Assembly: GCF_008831285.2 (NCBI RefSeq)
Contig: NC_045151.1
Span: forward strand, 8,782,571 to 8,846,570
DNA from: Nymphaea colorata
Lineage: Eukaryota > Streptophyta > Magnoliopsida > Nymphaeales > Nymphaeaceae
Direction of reading: 5' to 3'
DNA length: 64,000 nt
The notes beneath the pieces are model-generated. The model was not told the origin of the DNA, made no database searches, and worked only from the letters and a program-made list of their open reading frames with translations. Numbering within the stretch: position 1 is the first letter of the stretch; each line of letters starts with the position of its first letter. Made by a program: the position numbers and the translations under genes. Shown one piece after another: positions 22,483 to 33,920 of the stretch.

Positions 22483-25126
22483 TTCTATTCTTCTCTCCCG
22501 TTATTCCTTTTTTTTTTCCTCTTTGTTCCATATGTTGCCAACACAGCCCCTTCCCTTTCCCTGGACTCTTCTGAAAGAGCCCAGTGACAAAGGGGAGGCT
22601 GTAAAATTCCATTTTTTCATTTTTATTTAACTTGTACCATCTTGCATTTATATGAATTTTCGTTTATAAATTCCTATCCAATAGCAAATTTGACCTGTAT
22701 TTAGTCCAATTACCTGAATTGGGCAGCTAATCTTTTGATTTTTTGTCTGCTTTCAAAGTAAAGTCATGCAACTATTGTCACATAAAAATCAAAATTTTGA
22801 CATTGAAAATGTGTAGATATTACGTCTACCTATTTGACCAATGACCATGGAATTAAAAGCATTTGACTGAGCCACAGGCTCACAAAAAAAACTAAGTGAT
22901 CAATTTATTGGTTTTTGGTTATCCAGACATATCTAGACCAATTGATCAAATTATAGATTGCATGCGTACACACAAACACATGCATACATAAAAAGAAATT
23001 ATTTACACCAGTTTCATTTTGGAATTGAATGAAAAATTAGGTGGAAAGGTGAGAGAAAATGTCGGTTATATATATATATATATTTGGGACTAGTTTTCCG
23101 GGTTCTACTTCTATCTAGAATCTAATAATCTTGAAATTAATGGAGCGGATGTAAAAAAAAAGAGTAAAAAAGTCTGTTTCAAAGTTATTATGTCTGGTTA
23201 CACGCGCACATGCATTGGTCATGGAGCACCCATCTGAAAATTTTTTGGGAAGACGACTAAAAAAATGAACAAAACAGGCTGCAGGGTACACGATCCCGAT
23301 GTTCCATATAGCCAATATGTACATTCGATTTCTATAGAAATTCTGAAATCTCAAGGAATAATTATTTTTTTCTCATTAAATTTGAATTTAGACCTCAAAT
23401 TTCACTAAATTTTTTCCCTTAATCGAAATTTCACAGTTTCTTGTCTGATCTGCATCCTGAAGATGGAAGGCCGCCAAAGCTATAAAGGTCTGTTTGATAG
23501 CTTTAAATTCCAATTTCATGATCCGTTTTATATAGGACCCACAGTACAAACAAGCACCCGATTTTACCACTACATGAAAAAGATGATTTTACCACAGTAC
23601 AAACAAAAAAGTCAAAACGTTGGACTTTGAGATTGGATGGGAGGGGACCGTTCCTTAAATCTACAGACCTGAGATTCTCAGTAATCTCAATTCACCTCAG
23701 GTCTCAAGTCCTATGCTATCAAACACCCCTAAAGAAAACAAGAAACCTTGATTAACTATCTTATGGTTGTGCATGGAACTCGATCCACGCATTGTTTACA
23801 AATATGTAGTTAGCGACTGGAGATGGGTGCGACCAAGTACGATAATTTTCGCTACCTTTTAACTCTTCTGCATGGGTATCGGATCATGATCTGACCCGTC
23901 ATATGATTCACTCTTCGGGACCCGATATGTAGATTCCTTTTTTTTGTTTGTTTTGTTATACACCAAATTCAAAATAAATTAAATTAAAAACCCAACTGAC
24001 AGTTACCATTCTAATTTTCTTGCGCCTCAAGCTTCGGCTTTTGCTGTTTGTTATATACCGGTACAGATGTATAAAAATCCATTAGCAGGAATTGGGTTCG
24101 CAAATGGATTGGGTAATAGTACAATCTTTGAACCTGATCCGACTCATTTGCAATAAGAAAACCTTAAAAGAAAAAGAAAGAAACGGAAAGAAAGAAAGAA
24201 AAAAGGCGCAGACCAACGCAACTGATGAAATTGATGGAAGAAAAGGAAGTCGAGTAAATATTAATATTTACATTAGAGGATCTTACAATAATTTAAATCC
24301 ATGAAATTTTCGCAGCTTACTCTAACTAGGAAGAAAGTTCATATGGAAGGAAAAAGAATATTTTGCATCTTCACATCCGGCACGTACATAGTAATTAATC
24401 ATGATGTTAGATATATGATCAGTTGCAGTTAGTAAATGCACCCACTTGTAATTCTCACAATCTGCACCTCAGCGTTTTCGTTGAACTTTTCACTGTCAGA
24501 GAAGAAAAACTAGCAGTTAGCAAAGAGGAAAGAAACTGATTTCCTTTTCCCATTAGCTGTGGAAACTGAAAAGGAATTTAAAGTTGTGCTCAATGATGCA
24601 TTTGGAACTGAACATCTATTAAATATGATTAACCAGAGGGAGGTGCAAAAGTGTCAAGTTTGGTTGGATGTTATTATATCTGAAATCCAAATACAAAATA
24701 CTAGTGTTTTCTATCTGAATCCAGATGTGAAAATACAAATAAAAAATAATTGTAACTGATAAAAATATGGAAATTAATTATGTGAGAGACTGATAGTACT
24801 GCATGCATCTGACAATTAGAAGTACCAAAGACGAATAGCATCCAATAAAACTAACAAAATGCGTATAACAAAAAGAAAAACATATAAATAATCCTTTCAT
24901 CCAGATCCATCCTAGATCTAAAAATTATCCAAATCCCACCGGGTTCCAAACTAGCTAGATCTAATATATGGAATCCAAATATATGATCAGAACTGGTCGA
25001 CTTAAATGATCAGCTTAATAATCTGGATATATGTGAAGCAGTTTCATGAGATCACGTATCCAACTAAAAATAGTCCATTTGGACCATTATAACCCAGCTA
25101 TGGTGCATAGAAAAGCTGAAACCCTC
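22483..25126. other. Intergenic, no gene supported
   Basis: AT-rich. It contains a (TA)9 run near 23069-23086, a MITE-like element (23486-23730) and a purine stretch with GAAAGAAAGAAA near 24165-24210. Short frames have no recognisable content. Confidence 0.5.
23486..23730. mobile_element. Tourist-like MITE candidate
   Basis: 245 bp bounded by inverted repeats AGGTCTGTTTGATAGC and, on the other strand, AGGGGTGTTTGATAGC (14 of 16 bases match). TAA lies next to each end. This G-rich TGTTTGATAG type of terminus with TAA/TTA duplications fits PIF/Harbinger MITEs. No coding capacity. Confidence 0.6.
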
Positions 25127-25323
25127 GAGCTTTCCTTTAATTTGGAATTCTTTATTGATGTAGAAACGATGGCAGGCATAGAAGGTTAGAAGAAAGACAA
25201 TATATGTAGTTAATTCATAAGCTATCATATGTTAGTGGATTCCTCCGTCCATCCGGATGTCTCAGGTACATATGTCTGCCGTCGTTTGTGCATCAATAAA
25301 GAATTCAAAATTAAAGGAGAGCC
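25127..25323 (+). other. Long foldback hairpin (candidate small-RNA precursor or MITE)
   Basis: Arms 25128-25180 and 25271-25323 are complementary at 46 of 53 positions. Four of the seven differences become G-U pairs if the plus strand is transcribed, leaving only three true mismatches. The loop is about 90 nt. The asymmetry (wobbles on the plus strand only) fits selection for, or simply permits, folding of a plus-strand transcript. It lies 640 bp beyond the stop codon of the bHLH gene. I do not recognise a known plant miRNA in either arm. A palindromic MITE is the main alternative, but no target duplication is visible. Confidence 0.6.
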
Positions 25324-25966
25324 CCTTACACCCTAGCAACCTTCACCCGGAGGCTCCTTAAAACCTATAAACCGGGAACTTTCAGGGGAGCACATGAAGC
25401 ATGATCCTGTCTTGGCCCGCACTACCATGAGGATTGAGCTCATCATGTGTCACAGTTGCTTGATTGCCTGTAAAAGTCTCCAGAATGCATAAAAACAATA
25501 TAGAAAATTTTAAATTTTGGATTTTCAAGTCATTTTCTTAGAAAAGATTTGCAAATTAACTATAAATTGTTAAAACAAACTCAAAAAGATTTTCAAACCT
25601 ATTAGAAATGTTCTTCCGAAAAACCTCGTGAAAATATCACAATGTTTTCATTTTTGTGATATTGTTAAACATATCATATTACTTTCCTCATCTTTTTTTT
25701 CGTTCACTTGTTTTTTGCGTTTTGATTGCAATATTTCGAGGATATGCTGATATTTGTTACTCCGGTACTAACTGGTCCCTCGGATCCATCTAAATTATGG
25801 ATAGCATTCACAGAAGCAATACGACAGAAATGCATGTAGGCAAACTAAAAAAGGTTGAACGCAGTTATAGGTAGCAAGCCAGCAATTTTGTGATGGCATG
25901 GCATCTGCTTAAATACCTGTGTATGTGAATTCACGTGAACGAAACCGTTTGACGAGTCTCCTGAGA
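25324..25966. other. 3' flank of the bHLH gene
   Basis: AT-rich sequence without a gene, presumably including the 3' untranslated region of the minus-strand bHLH gene near its right end. Confidence 0.4.
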
Positions 25967-26240
25967 TTATTGTATCATCTTCTTCAGGTCCTTGGAAATT
26001 GATTCGCTTTTTTGCAGGTCGGGATCTTCTGCAAGATATCTTACAGACTTAAAAGGCACGATGCACGTCTCTTCTCCGTATAGTTTCTCTTGCATGGCTG
26101 GGGACGAAAGAAGCTGGTGCAACTGCATATTGCTTGTTGATGTAGCACAGACCTCTTCCTGCACAAGCATGAGAAGATTCTTCTAATATTTCAACCTTCT
26201 GTATATAACACAGCCGTCGTTGCATTGTCTCCCTCATGCC

Positions 26241-26276
<36 letters not shown>

Positions 26277-26970
26277 CCTGATGGGCAGGGGAAGAATGCT
26301 TGAGAAACTGTAGAATTCCAACTTGGGCCTGCAGGAATTTGACATACTTTGCAGCAGCGGCAAGCATCTCGGCAGTGTTCATCTTCACACCCCCAGGAAT
26401 GAGCCTTCCAAGCTCCTGAGTCTTCTCACTTATTCTCTTCCTCCTCTGCCTGGCAGCAATGCTCTGTGGTGACAATGCTGTAGCGTCTGCCTCCAGATTT
26501 TGCACATTCGGATCGACGTAGGACGCATTAATATTTGGAGTCGGAAGCACCGGCAAGAAGTCCGGCAAGACTAACTGGTTTCGAAAGGCCGGGTGCTCAC
26601 CAGGATCCAGCAATATGTTTGGCATGCAATCTGGAGCAGAACATTCATAAATGGTCCTCAAACGCTTCGCATGAAGTGCTTCATCATAATAGCAGGCAAA
26701 TGGCTCATCTTGCGCCGGAAAGTTTTCCAGCGGCGAGATGTTGTAGGCGACTTCAGGGAAGGAAGGGGGGAAATGGGTACTGTAGTCTTGGTGGAGATAT
26801 TCATCGTTGGCATTGGAGAGTGAATTTGAATCGATGGTGTGAGGAACGAAGTCACCCCAATAACTGGACAAGTCTTCCGCGAGAGATGGCTCCATCTGTT
26901 CAAAGGTACTGCAAGGCACAAAGTTGAGGAACTGAAGAGGCCCATAGCTGTTGCGGAACCTGACTGCCAT
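25967..26970 (-). CDS. bHLH transcription factor, bHLH52/53-like
   Basis: Two coding exons on the minus strand: 26970-26278 (231 codons from ATG, MAVRFRN) and 26158-25967 (63 codons plus stop), giving 294 residues. The bHLH domain lies at about 167-222: basic region [13 protein letters not shown], helix 1 [15 protein letters not shown], helix 2 [22 protein letters not shown]. Exon 2 supplies the C-terminal tail ([18 protein letters not shown], then CIVP), which resembles the tail of Arabidopsis bHLH52/53 as I recall it; this supports the splice model. The Glu that contacts the E-box is Ala here (AAR), as in the HEC/IND-like group, so DNA recognition may be atypical or need a partner. Expected in the nucleus as a dimer. 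The intron (26277-26159, 119 bp) is phase 0, with donor CAG|GCAAGC (GC type) and acceptor GTGCAG|G. Frames reading upstream of 26970 use non-ATG starts. Confidence 0.88.
26159..26277 (-). other. GC-AG intron with (CT)14 microsatellite
   Basis: On the minus strand the intron starts GCAAGCT and runs at once into an uninterrupted CT microsatellite (26245-26272, 14 units). It ends TTGTGCAG. CAG|GCAAGC is the usual consensus of the rare GC-AG introns. The only nearby GT (in CTTGTTGGC, past the CT run) has a poor donor context, and using it would add the Ser-Leu microsatellite translation to the protein. Confidence 0.65.
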
Positions 26971-26985
26971 GGCTGCCAACAAAAT

Positions 26986-27393
26986 CTGGGAGAAAGAGAA
27001 AGCAGTTTAACTATGAGTACCGATGCATGCTCTTCCATTAATTGACCTTGTTGGACAATTTAAAGGCATGAAATTTGCTGCTGATATTCTTGTAAAAGCA
27101 GTTGCTTCCTTAGCAGGGAAAAAACTGCGGAATAACGAATGAGATTGAAGTTTGGCCCTTATTTTATGCGTTACAGGTTCTCGCCTCTGATCTTACATGC
27201 AGTAAATGGATGTGATTAAGTACATTAGTACAGTACATGCAAAGAGGGTGAAAGTGCTATCTCCAGATAGAGAGAAAGAAAAAGAGACTCTAGAATCAGA
27301 GAAAATAGATGCTTGTTAGGAACTAATTGCCATTGCTTCATGAGAATGATGAATTTGAAGCATGAGAAACCGACTAAAATAGAAGATGCTAAC
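26986..27393 (-). promoter_or_regulatory. Possible 5' UTR intron of the bHLH gene
   Basis: On the minus strand AAAAAG|GTTAGC (27393) could be a donor, and CTTTCTCTTTCTCCCAG|A (ending 26986) is a strong acceptor 15 bases before the start codon. That would put the 5' exon and promoter beyond 27394, where a GA/CT microsatellite (about 27465-27481) and a TATA-like TTATAAC (near 27573) occur. Confidence 0.4.
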
Positions 27394-28812
27394 CTTTTTG
27401 TTCACGACAGTACGTACAGCGTCAGTTGTTCGTTGCACTTGCCTGCGGATTCTGTAGAGAATCAAAGAGAGAGAGAGAGAGCAGCAGCAGCACTGCAATT
27501 TACTGCTGTTGCAAGGGAATCCAAGAAAGAATTTTGAGTTGGATTGAACAAAATCTAATGGGCTGCGCTGGTTATAACTTAAGCGGTTGGGCGCTGGCAC
27601 TCTTTTAGGGAAGAGGAAAGAGGAATGTAGGTAGTGGGCGGAGTGGAATCAGGTTGGCGGTTGTTCGCGAGTAACCAACTGTATGTGGCATCCAAGGACA
27701 TCGATAAGACTCCTCTCTCTCTCTCTCTCTCTCTCATATCCAGAGCAAACTTTTTTGTCTTTATTATTCGGAAAGTTTTCTCATTTTGCTGAGATACATT
27801 CAGTCAACAGTTGCATTTTTCCTGAAAAACTGCACCACTTTTTCCAATTTAAACCCTCAAATTAAACAAGGCCAAGATCCAGGCACGCTGCTATTTATCA
27901 AGTTAGACATATTAATTCGTCACTTTTGGTAAATAAATAAATCAAGACTGAATTCCATTTCGTCGTAAGTTCTAATTTTCCATCAAAATCCGGCCGATAT
28001 CTGAATCTAATTGACAAATCTAAGTACAACTGAGTACAGTTAATAACATAAGCCAATGGGTGCAACCTTATATTTTACCTTCTCTCGCGAGTGTTCTTGT
28101 CCAATTAAGTTCTAATTATTTACTGTTGTAATAGCAATAATCATCGCAGTAGTATATTATTGTTATTATATTATTTTATTGAATATTATCATTGTCTTGA
28201 GAAATTGAAACGAAAAAGCTGGTCTTGCACCTGAATTCATAGGACAGCAGGCGCTGTCGTGAAATCCTGCGCACCTTTTTACGATAAATGTGCTGTTATT
28301 ATAACTGGCACTATCAATAAAGAAGCTACGATCCATAGTATTCTTTGTTACGTACAGTACCAGAATGGGAATGAAAAACAATGAATGAGTTATTGTTATT
28401 GTTGGTAATTACCAAGGAAATACTGTCGTTACGATCATATTTTTTGTTCTTGCATGTTCTGTTGCTATCAAACTACTTCGAAGCATCCACGTCCTTGTAA
28501 TGGGAGATTAATAAAGAAGAGATTCAACGGTCGGCCAGATTGAACTTGATCAGGAGGAAAGACAAAGCAGCAGTGGCGATGCAAGAAATTTTGGGTGGAG
28601 GTACACTAATTCCAAATTTTTATGCTTGTATATTTAAATAATTAAATATTTGACAGCAGCTATGTAAACATAAATGTACTTTGTGGGGCTGAGTAGGCAA
28701 TTGTCCACACTATACCACATGTTTGCCCACCACAGCTTGGAAGGATAAGTTGAAAAAAAAAAAACAGAAAAGTAACCTTTTTTTGTAAAAGATAAATTGT
28801 TATTGATAAAAC

Positions 28813-28960
28813 AAACATATTGAAAAATGAAAACAAAAATGCCCACTAGTTACGTGTAGGAATGAAGGCAAACATTTCGGGTGCATAAACATATTGAAAA
28901 ATGAAAACAAAAATGCCCACTAGTTACGTGTAGGAATGAAGGCAAACATTTCGGGTGCAT
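28813..28960. repeat. Perfect 74-bp tandem duplication
   Basis: 28813-28886 and 28887-28960 are identical by eye. Each unit runs from AAACATATTGAAAAATG to CATTTCGGGTGCAT. Lack of any difference implies a very recent event or an assembly duplication. Confidence 0.93.
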
Positions 28961-29578
28961 AATGATCAAAATACCTTTAATTGAGGAGCCTTTTTACAAA
29001 AACAACAAGGATAATGGAAAAGTTAAAAGTATAAAAATACAATATTTTTTATAAAATATACTTAAAATATGGCAACCTCCTAACTTTTTTCAATTGGTAC
29101 GTATTTGTTGTTGCGTCTCATGCATGCAACTCGATCTCCCCATAAGATCAACTATTTGAACATCCCTATCGACTTCGGATGAAAGGGTTTATTGCAAGGT
29201 CGAACTGGTAAAGAGACCAAGTGAATGGGAACACGCATGTCCACATGTCCATTCATGTCGACGCAGCTTGTTCAAGGGACGAAATTAATTAAACCTGCTT
29301 TCATAAGCCTTATGAATGAGCCAAGTGGGATATTGAGCCATGGAACTGTGATGGAAGCTTCCGGATCCATTTAAAGCCAAAGTTTGATCGATCTGTACGA
29401 TGGTAAAAGCAGCAATTTTTGGCTAAGGGAAGGGGCACAATTTGAGGAGTTTTCATTTCTCGAGGGCCATGAGTATATGTAAATAAATAAATATTTAAAA
29501 GCATAGGCATGTAAATAATAAAAAAACAAGACAACTGCGCACAACAATAACATGTAGCTCGCCACTCAATCTCTATTG

Positions 29579-29785
29579 AAGGGTGGAGCCAAGGTAGGCC
29601 CGTTTGGGCCTCGGCTCCCACCTCAATTTTTTTTTTTTTTAAAAAAAATTATATGTAATTTAAAAAAAACTTCACTTGTTTTATATCAAAATTTTAAAAA
29701 ATAATGTTTAGGTCCTAATCAAACTTTAAAACCTTTAATTTGACAATTCAGCCTCCTTGGTAAAAAATTTTCTAACTCCACCCTT
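29579..29785. mobile_element. CAGGGG-family small transposon, copy 1
   Basis: About 207 bp with ends AAGGGTGGAGCC and, inverted, AAGGGTGGAGTTAG. Its interior (AAAATTTTAAAAAATAATG, a CAAACTTTAAAA stretch, CCTCCTTGG) is shared with copies at 32435 and 53637. Noncoding. No clean target duplication found. Confidence 0.7.
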
Positions 29786-31085
29786 GTCTTGTCTGCATTA
29801 AATCTTTGAGTTCACTGACTCAAGCTCATATAATCAGCTCGATAGCTGAGCCTAGAACCAAAAATAAATATTTTATCATAAGATGGAAGTATGAGGGGCC
29901 AACGGTGCCATGCCGCAGAAGGTTTATTGTGTAAGCTGTAAACGAATGAGCTTAATTACATTAGTCAAGCCAAAATGAGCTCGACGGGCACACCTGGTTC
30001 AAGCTCAAGCTGAACCCAATAAAAAAGACAAGTATAGCTTTTGACTCGAAACCATTCGTTGGATAAATGAGTTGAACTTCATCACTGCCACAAACTAGGT
30101 GAGCATGAACTCAACAGTCAAAAACCTAGACTCTCTCTCCTTTGATAAATCAAATTAAAATAAAATTTTGAAGGTTTTCCTCTGAAAAATGAGTGATTAA
30201 TATATCTAGATGCGGCTATTCTTCCTTCATTTACCAACGAAAATTTTGGGATCAGTAACTACTTATCTTTTCCGCAGCCGCAAGTTACGTACGCAAAAAG
30301 CCTACCCTTGCTCCGCAAATAAGGTACTATAATATATAATTGTATACTAGCAAATTTTCTTTTTCAGTTTTAGTACCTTTCGGACTCAAAAAGAAAACCA
30401 CGTGCAGTTTGTGATCATTTCCTTAATAAAGGTCGAACTTCTGATGAAACTATGATATAGTGCCTCAAGTAAAATTATGTTAAACTAAGAATAAAAAAAA
30501 ACCATTAGGTAGTGTTCGTATGAAACCCTTGAAAAAATGGCTTTGGTCACTAGATTATTTTTTCTATATTTTTGTTCATTAGCATTAAAATTTTATTTCT
30601 CAGGTTAATAAAAGCATACTACGAGCCCTTATGCGATAATTTTATAGAAACCGTAGGCATTATTAAGAAAATTGCTAAAGATCCCATTCGTTTTTAATTT
30701 AAATTATAGGCAAAAGGTTAGGCCGAAAAGGGCAAATTGTTTCTACAAATTCATAGCATATATGGGCTAAGTTACAGCAAAGCAGCTCAGAAATTAGATC
30801 TATATAAAGGACTCAATTGGTTTTGCTAGAAAATTAAACACGCCCAAATATCATGAACAAGCAAGCATTTCACTAGTCACCAGGAAGACCAGCCAAACCA
30901 CAAAGACCTGATCAGCTCGTTACTTTCTTGGCCTTACGAGCTGGCCGAGGAGTTTGAAGTCTTTCTCAATTACGGCAACAAAACCTAGCGCATGTTGGAT
31001 ATTGAACTCACGACCTTTTTGGTTAAGTTAAGGTAAAGAAGTCAAATCCAATTAATTAATCAAGTGGGTAGAGCTTTAGTTTGCT

Positions 31086-31480
31086 TTAGGGCCTGTTTGG
31101 TATGAGAGAAAAGGAGGGATTGAACAATCTCTCCTTTGTTTGGTTGGCTAATTAGAAATGAGGGAAATGAGCAAAATGTGTTTGGATGCAAGGGGAGGGA
31201 AAGGAAAGGAAAGAGAGAGATTGTTTAGTGTAAATCCCTTCTCTTCCAAATCGGACGGATTGGGAAGGAAAAAAAAAAAGGTAAGTGGAAGAGTTTTTTA
31301 TTTCCACACTACCCCTCCTTTTCTTTCCCTTCTTTCTAACTTCATGTATTTTTTTAGTCTTTTTTTTCATTCCATTCCCTTTTCTTCCCTTTTTATCCAA
31401 ACAAACTTTTTAATCAACTTTTTTCATTCCTTTCCATTTCATTCCTTTCCCATCCCTTTCTCTTCCCTTCCCTTCGGATG
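31086..31480. mobile_element. Tourist-like terminus plus pyrimidine tract
   Basis: TTA followed by GGGCCTGTTTGGTATGAG is a classic PIF/Harbinger (Tourist) left end. The following 390 bp are purine-rich then pyrimidine-rich and partly self-complementary (GTTTGGATGC against TATCCAAACAAAC). I cannot find a matching right end, so this is a partial or degenerate element at best. Confidence 0.35.
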
Positions 31481-32163
31481 ATGGTTTTGAAGATCTCTTA
31501 AATGATCATTGACTTGCCCAATATCAAATTTTCCCCAGTTTTCCCTTCGTTATGCACAAATAAACCAAATGAGTTTTGTGTGGATGGATGAATTCGACAT
31601 GGATGGGGATATAGACTTTAGTTATGATTCATATCTCGTCGCCAAATATTAGGATGATGTCTCATAGGAGCAGTCGTATAGCCTCAACGTAGACGTTCTC
31701 TAGAAGCATTAGTTAAAATAGCTAAGCAGTCGCAAGAAAGAAAATGCACAAATGTGGGGCAACCAGCGTGCCTCTATCACGTTAAACCAAGTTCAAGCAA
31801 CAAATGTACACTCAAGGAAAAAGGAAAAAGGAAAAAAGAAGAGGGATTGAGGTATTTGTTTTATAAGGAAATGTACTATTTTAGATTTTTTACTTTTTTT
31901 TTATAACTTCTTTTTTGTCATTATAAAAAGACTCCCATTTTTACTTACTAAGCGTATTTTGGTTATTACACACTCTTGTGTATAATTTTGTGTGCACATA
32001 ACCAGTTTTGCTTTAAACCGTACAAACTGCAGCTAACACGACGAGCCTCTCCCTGCTACATGGGACAGCATATGATCACCTTCTCGTTGATACACAAAGT
32101 GACTCTTCTCTTATATGAAATGAAATGCTTGCTTTAGTCCACTTAGTGACCCCCAACTTTGTC

Positions 32164-32360
32164 TTAGGGGCCGTTTGATAGATTGAAAATCTGGAATTGA
32201 AAATATATTTTCAGAAATATATTTTCTGAAATAAAGAAATGAGAAAAATCTTTCTCATTCCTATTTTGATGTGCATGTGATAACTGAGAAATATATTTCC
32301 AGAAATATATTTTTTAGTTTCATGAAAAAGAAATATATTTTCATTTACACTGCAACATAA
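32164..32360. mobile_element. Tourist-like left end with palindromic interior
   Basis: TTA then GGGGCCGTTTGATAG, similar to the MITE at 23486, followed by repeated palindromic words GAAATATATTTTC and GAAATATATTTCC. No right terminus was found before the next element at 32435. Confidence 0.35.
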
Positions 32361-32434
32361 AACAGATGGCCGTCCAAGAGATAAGTGGGGTCACCATGAC
32401 CATGAGGCATATGCTTTACAGAACTCCCCATGCG

Positions 32435-32629
32435 CAGGGGTGGAGTCAAGGTAGGACCCGCAAGAGCCATGACCCCACCTTAAAAAAAAAAAAAAAATTT
32501 ACATGTAAAATTTAAAAGAAAATTCACTTGTCTTATATAAAAATTTTGAAAAATGATATTTCGGTCCAAGTCAAAATTTAGAAACTTTAATTCGGCCTCC
32601 TTCATGTAAAATTTCTAGCTCTACCCCTG
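32435..32629. mobile_element. CAGGGG-family small transposon, copy 2
   Basis: 195 bp with terminal inverted repeats CAGGGGTGGAGTCA and, inverted, CAGGGGTAGAGCTA (11 of 14 match). Flanks CCCATGCG and CTCATGGA agree at 5 of 8 positions, compatible with an old 8-bp hAT-type duplication. Interior similar to copies 1 and 3. Confidence 0.75.
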
Positions 32630-33920
32630 CTCATGGAATATAGAATTGTGGACACTAGTCTTTGAAGCACTATCAAATTGGTGAGTGTGATTATGTACAG
32701 TGATCCTGGTGATCTGCTTAAATTATTGGGCGAACCATATAACCATCCACTCATATAGGAGATGTTAGCATATTTATCGTACGAAACATTTACTTCTGAT
32801 ATCTTAAAAATTATCATAAATTTGTCAGTTTATCATAATACCGAATAGTTATTATTTTATCTTTTTAATTCCAGTGCAACCCTGTTATGTTTTAGATTTT
32901 TATTTATTTTTACTTGTTCATCTACAGATATTTCACGAATGAAGTTCAAATTTATTTCGAGAAGTTAGGAAAAAGATTTTTTTTTTAAAAAAAACTTCCG
33001 AAAATTTCATCGAGAATACCGAAAACACCTCGATCTCTACCTGCTTTGTCAGTTCTCCATAACAAGCTACTTGAGAGACCAATGTTGTTTGTTTGCCCTG
33101 CTAAGCACAAAGCTTTTCAACAGCAAGCATGATCAAGACAGCATATGCAGACTAAATGACGAACGGATGCATCAGGATGTCAATGAGATAATGAAGTTCT
33201 TATCAATAACGAGCGAAATGATCCAACCCACTACCATCACCAGTATCAATGCTATCATCATCATAATAATGACTGTGTTTAGTAATTACTATCAATAATC
33301 TCTACCATGGACAACTATTGGAAACGCCGTGCTAGATGATTAACAATTTAATATGCTCACTATGCTTTGCATGCCTAAAAAGCAGATTGCTGAGGGCAAC
33401 ACTTAATTAATAACAGGAAAAAGCAAAACTAGAGGCTTGAGACTTGCATCATCACTTTTTTGGTAGGACATCGTAACATTTTATCTACTACTTCAAGACA
33501 GAATCAGTTCGAAGAGAACACAGGAGTCCTCAATCCAACTCCCGAAGTTTAACTTTCGAACTTTTCTTCAAGCTCTGGGAAGTGCAGAATAGTAAAAATA
33601 TTCAAAGAACAAACTGACATTTATTTGGTTCGAAGGCTGGACAGTAAGCCTTGTACTCTCTCTCTCTCTCACGTGCGTTGAGCATGGGTGTCTCTCTCAT
33701 TCACCAGACACCAACGGATCTTCTAATGAACATCAAATGTAGTTAGAGGAAAATCTAAGTACACCAAATAAAAGGAAAAATGAGTAGAAGTAGATCTGTA
33801 TATATTCTGGAATCTGAACACGGTCGACATTGCCAATAGTCTACAAGAAACAACGTCAAAAATTCAATTAAAAGTTACAGCCAGCTTTGGATGAATATGT
33901 ACATCTAAGAATAAACCTAA

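Larger units (their letters stand above)
27400..33920. other. Intergenic, no gene supported
   Basis: 6.5 kb between the bHLH promoter and the SDR stop codon. AT-rich with scattered simple repeats: (CT)12 at about 27712-27735, poly-A/T runs near 29625-29650 and 32480, CT at 33657-33671. It holds a perfect 74-bp tandem duplication and two copies of a CAGGGG-ended element (separate entries). Pyrimidine-rich frames at 31150-31480 are low complexity. Confidence 0.5.

Noticed and set aside
25127-25323. Assignment of the hairpin to a known miRNA family
   Set aside because: Neither arm contains a mature sequence that I recognise; naming one would be invention.
26535-26927. Plus-strand frame of 130 residues over bHLH exon 1
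   Set aside because: Antisense shadow of the bHLH exon with no recognisable content.
26970-26982. Extended bHLH start at 26982
   Set aside because: It would need a TTG start; the first ATG is at 26970 and follows a good splice acceptor.
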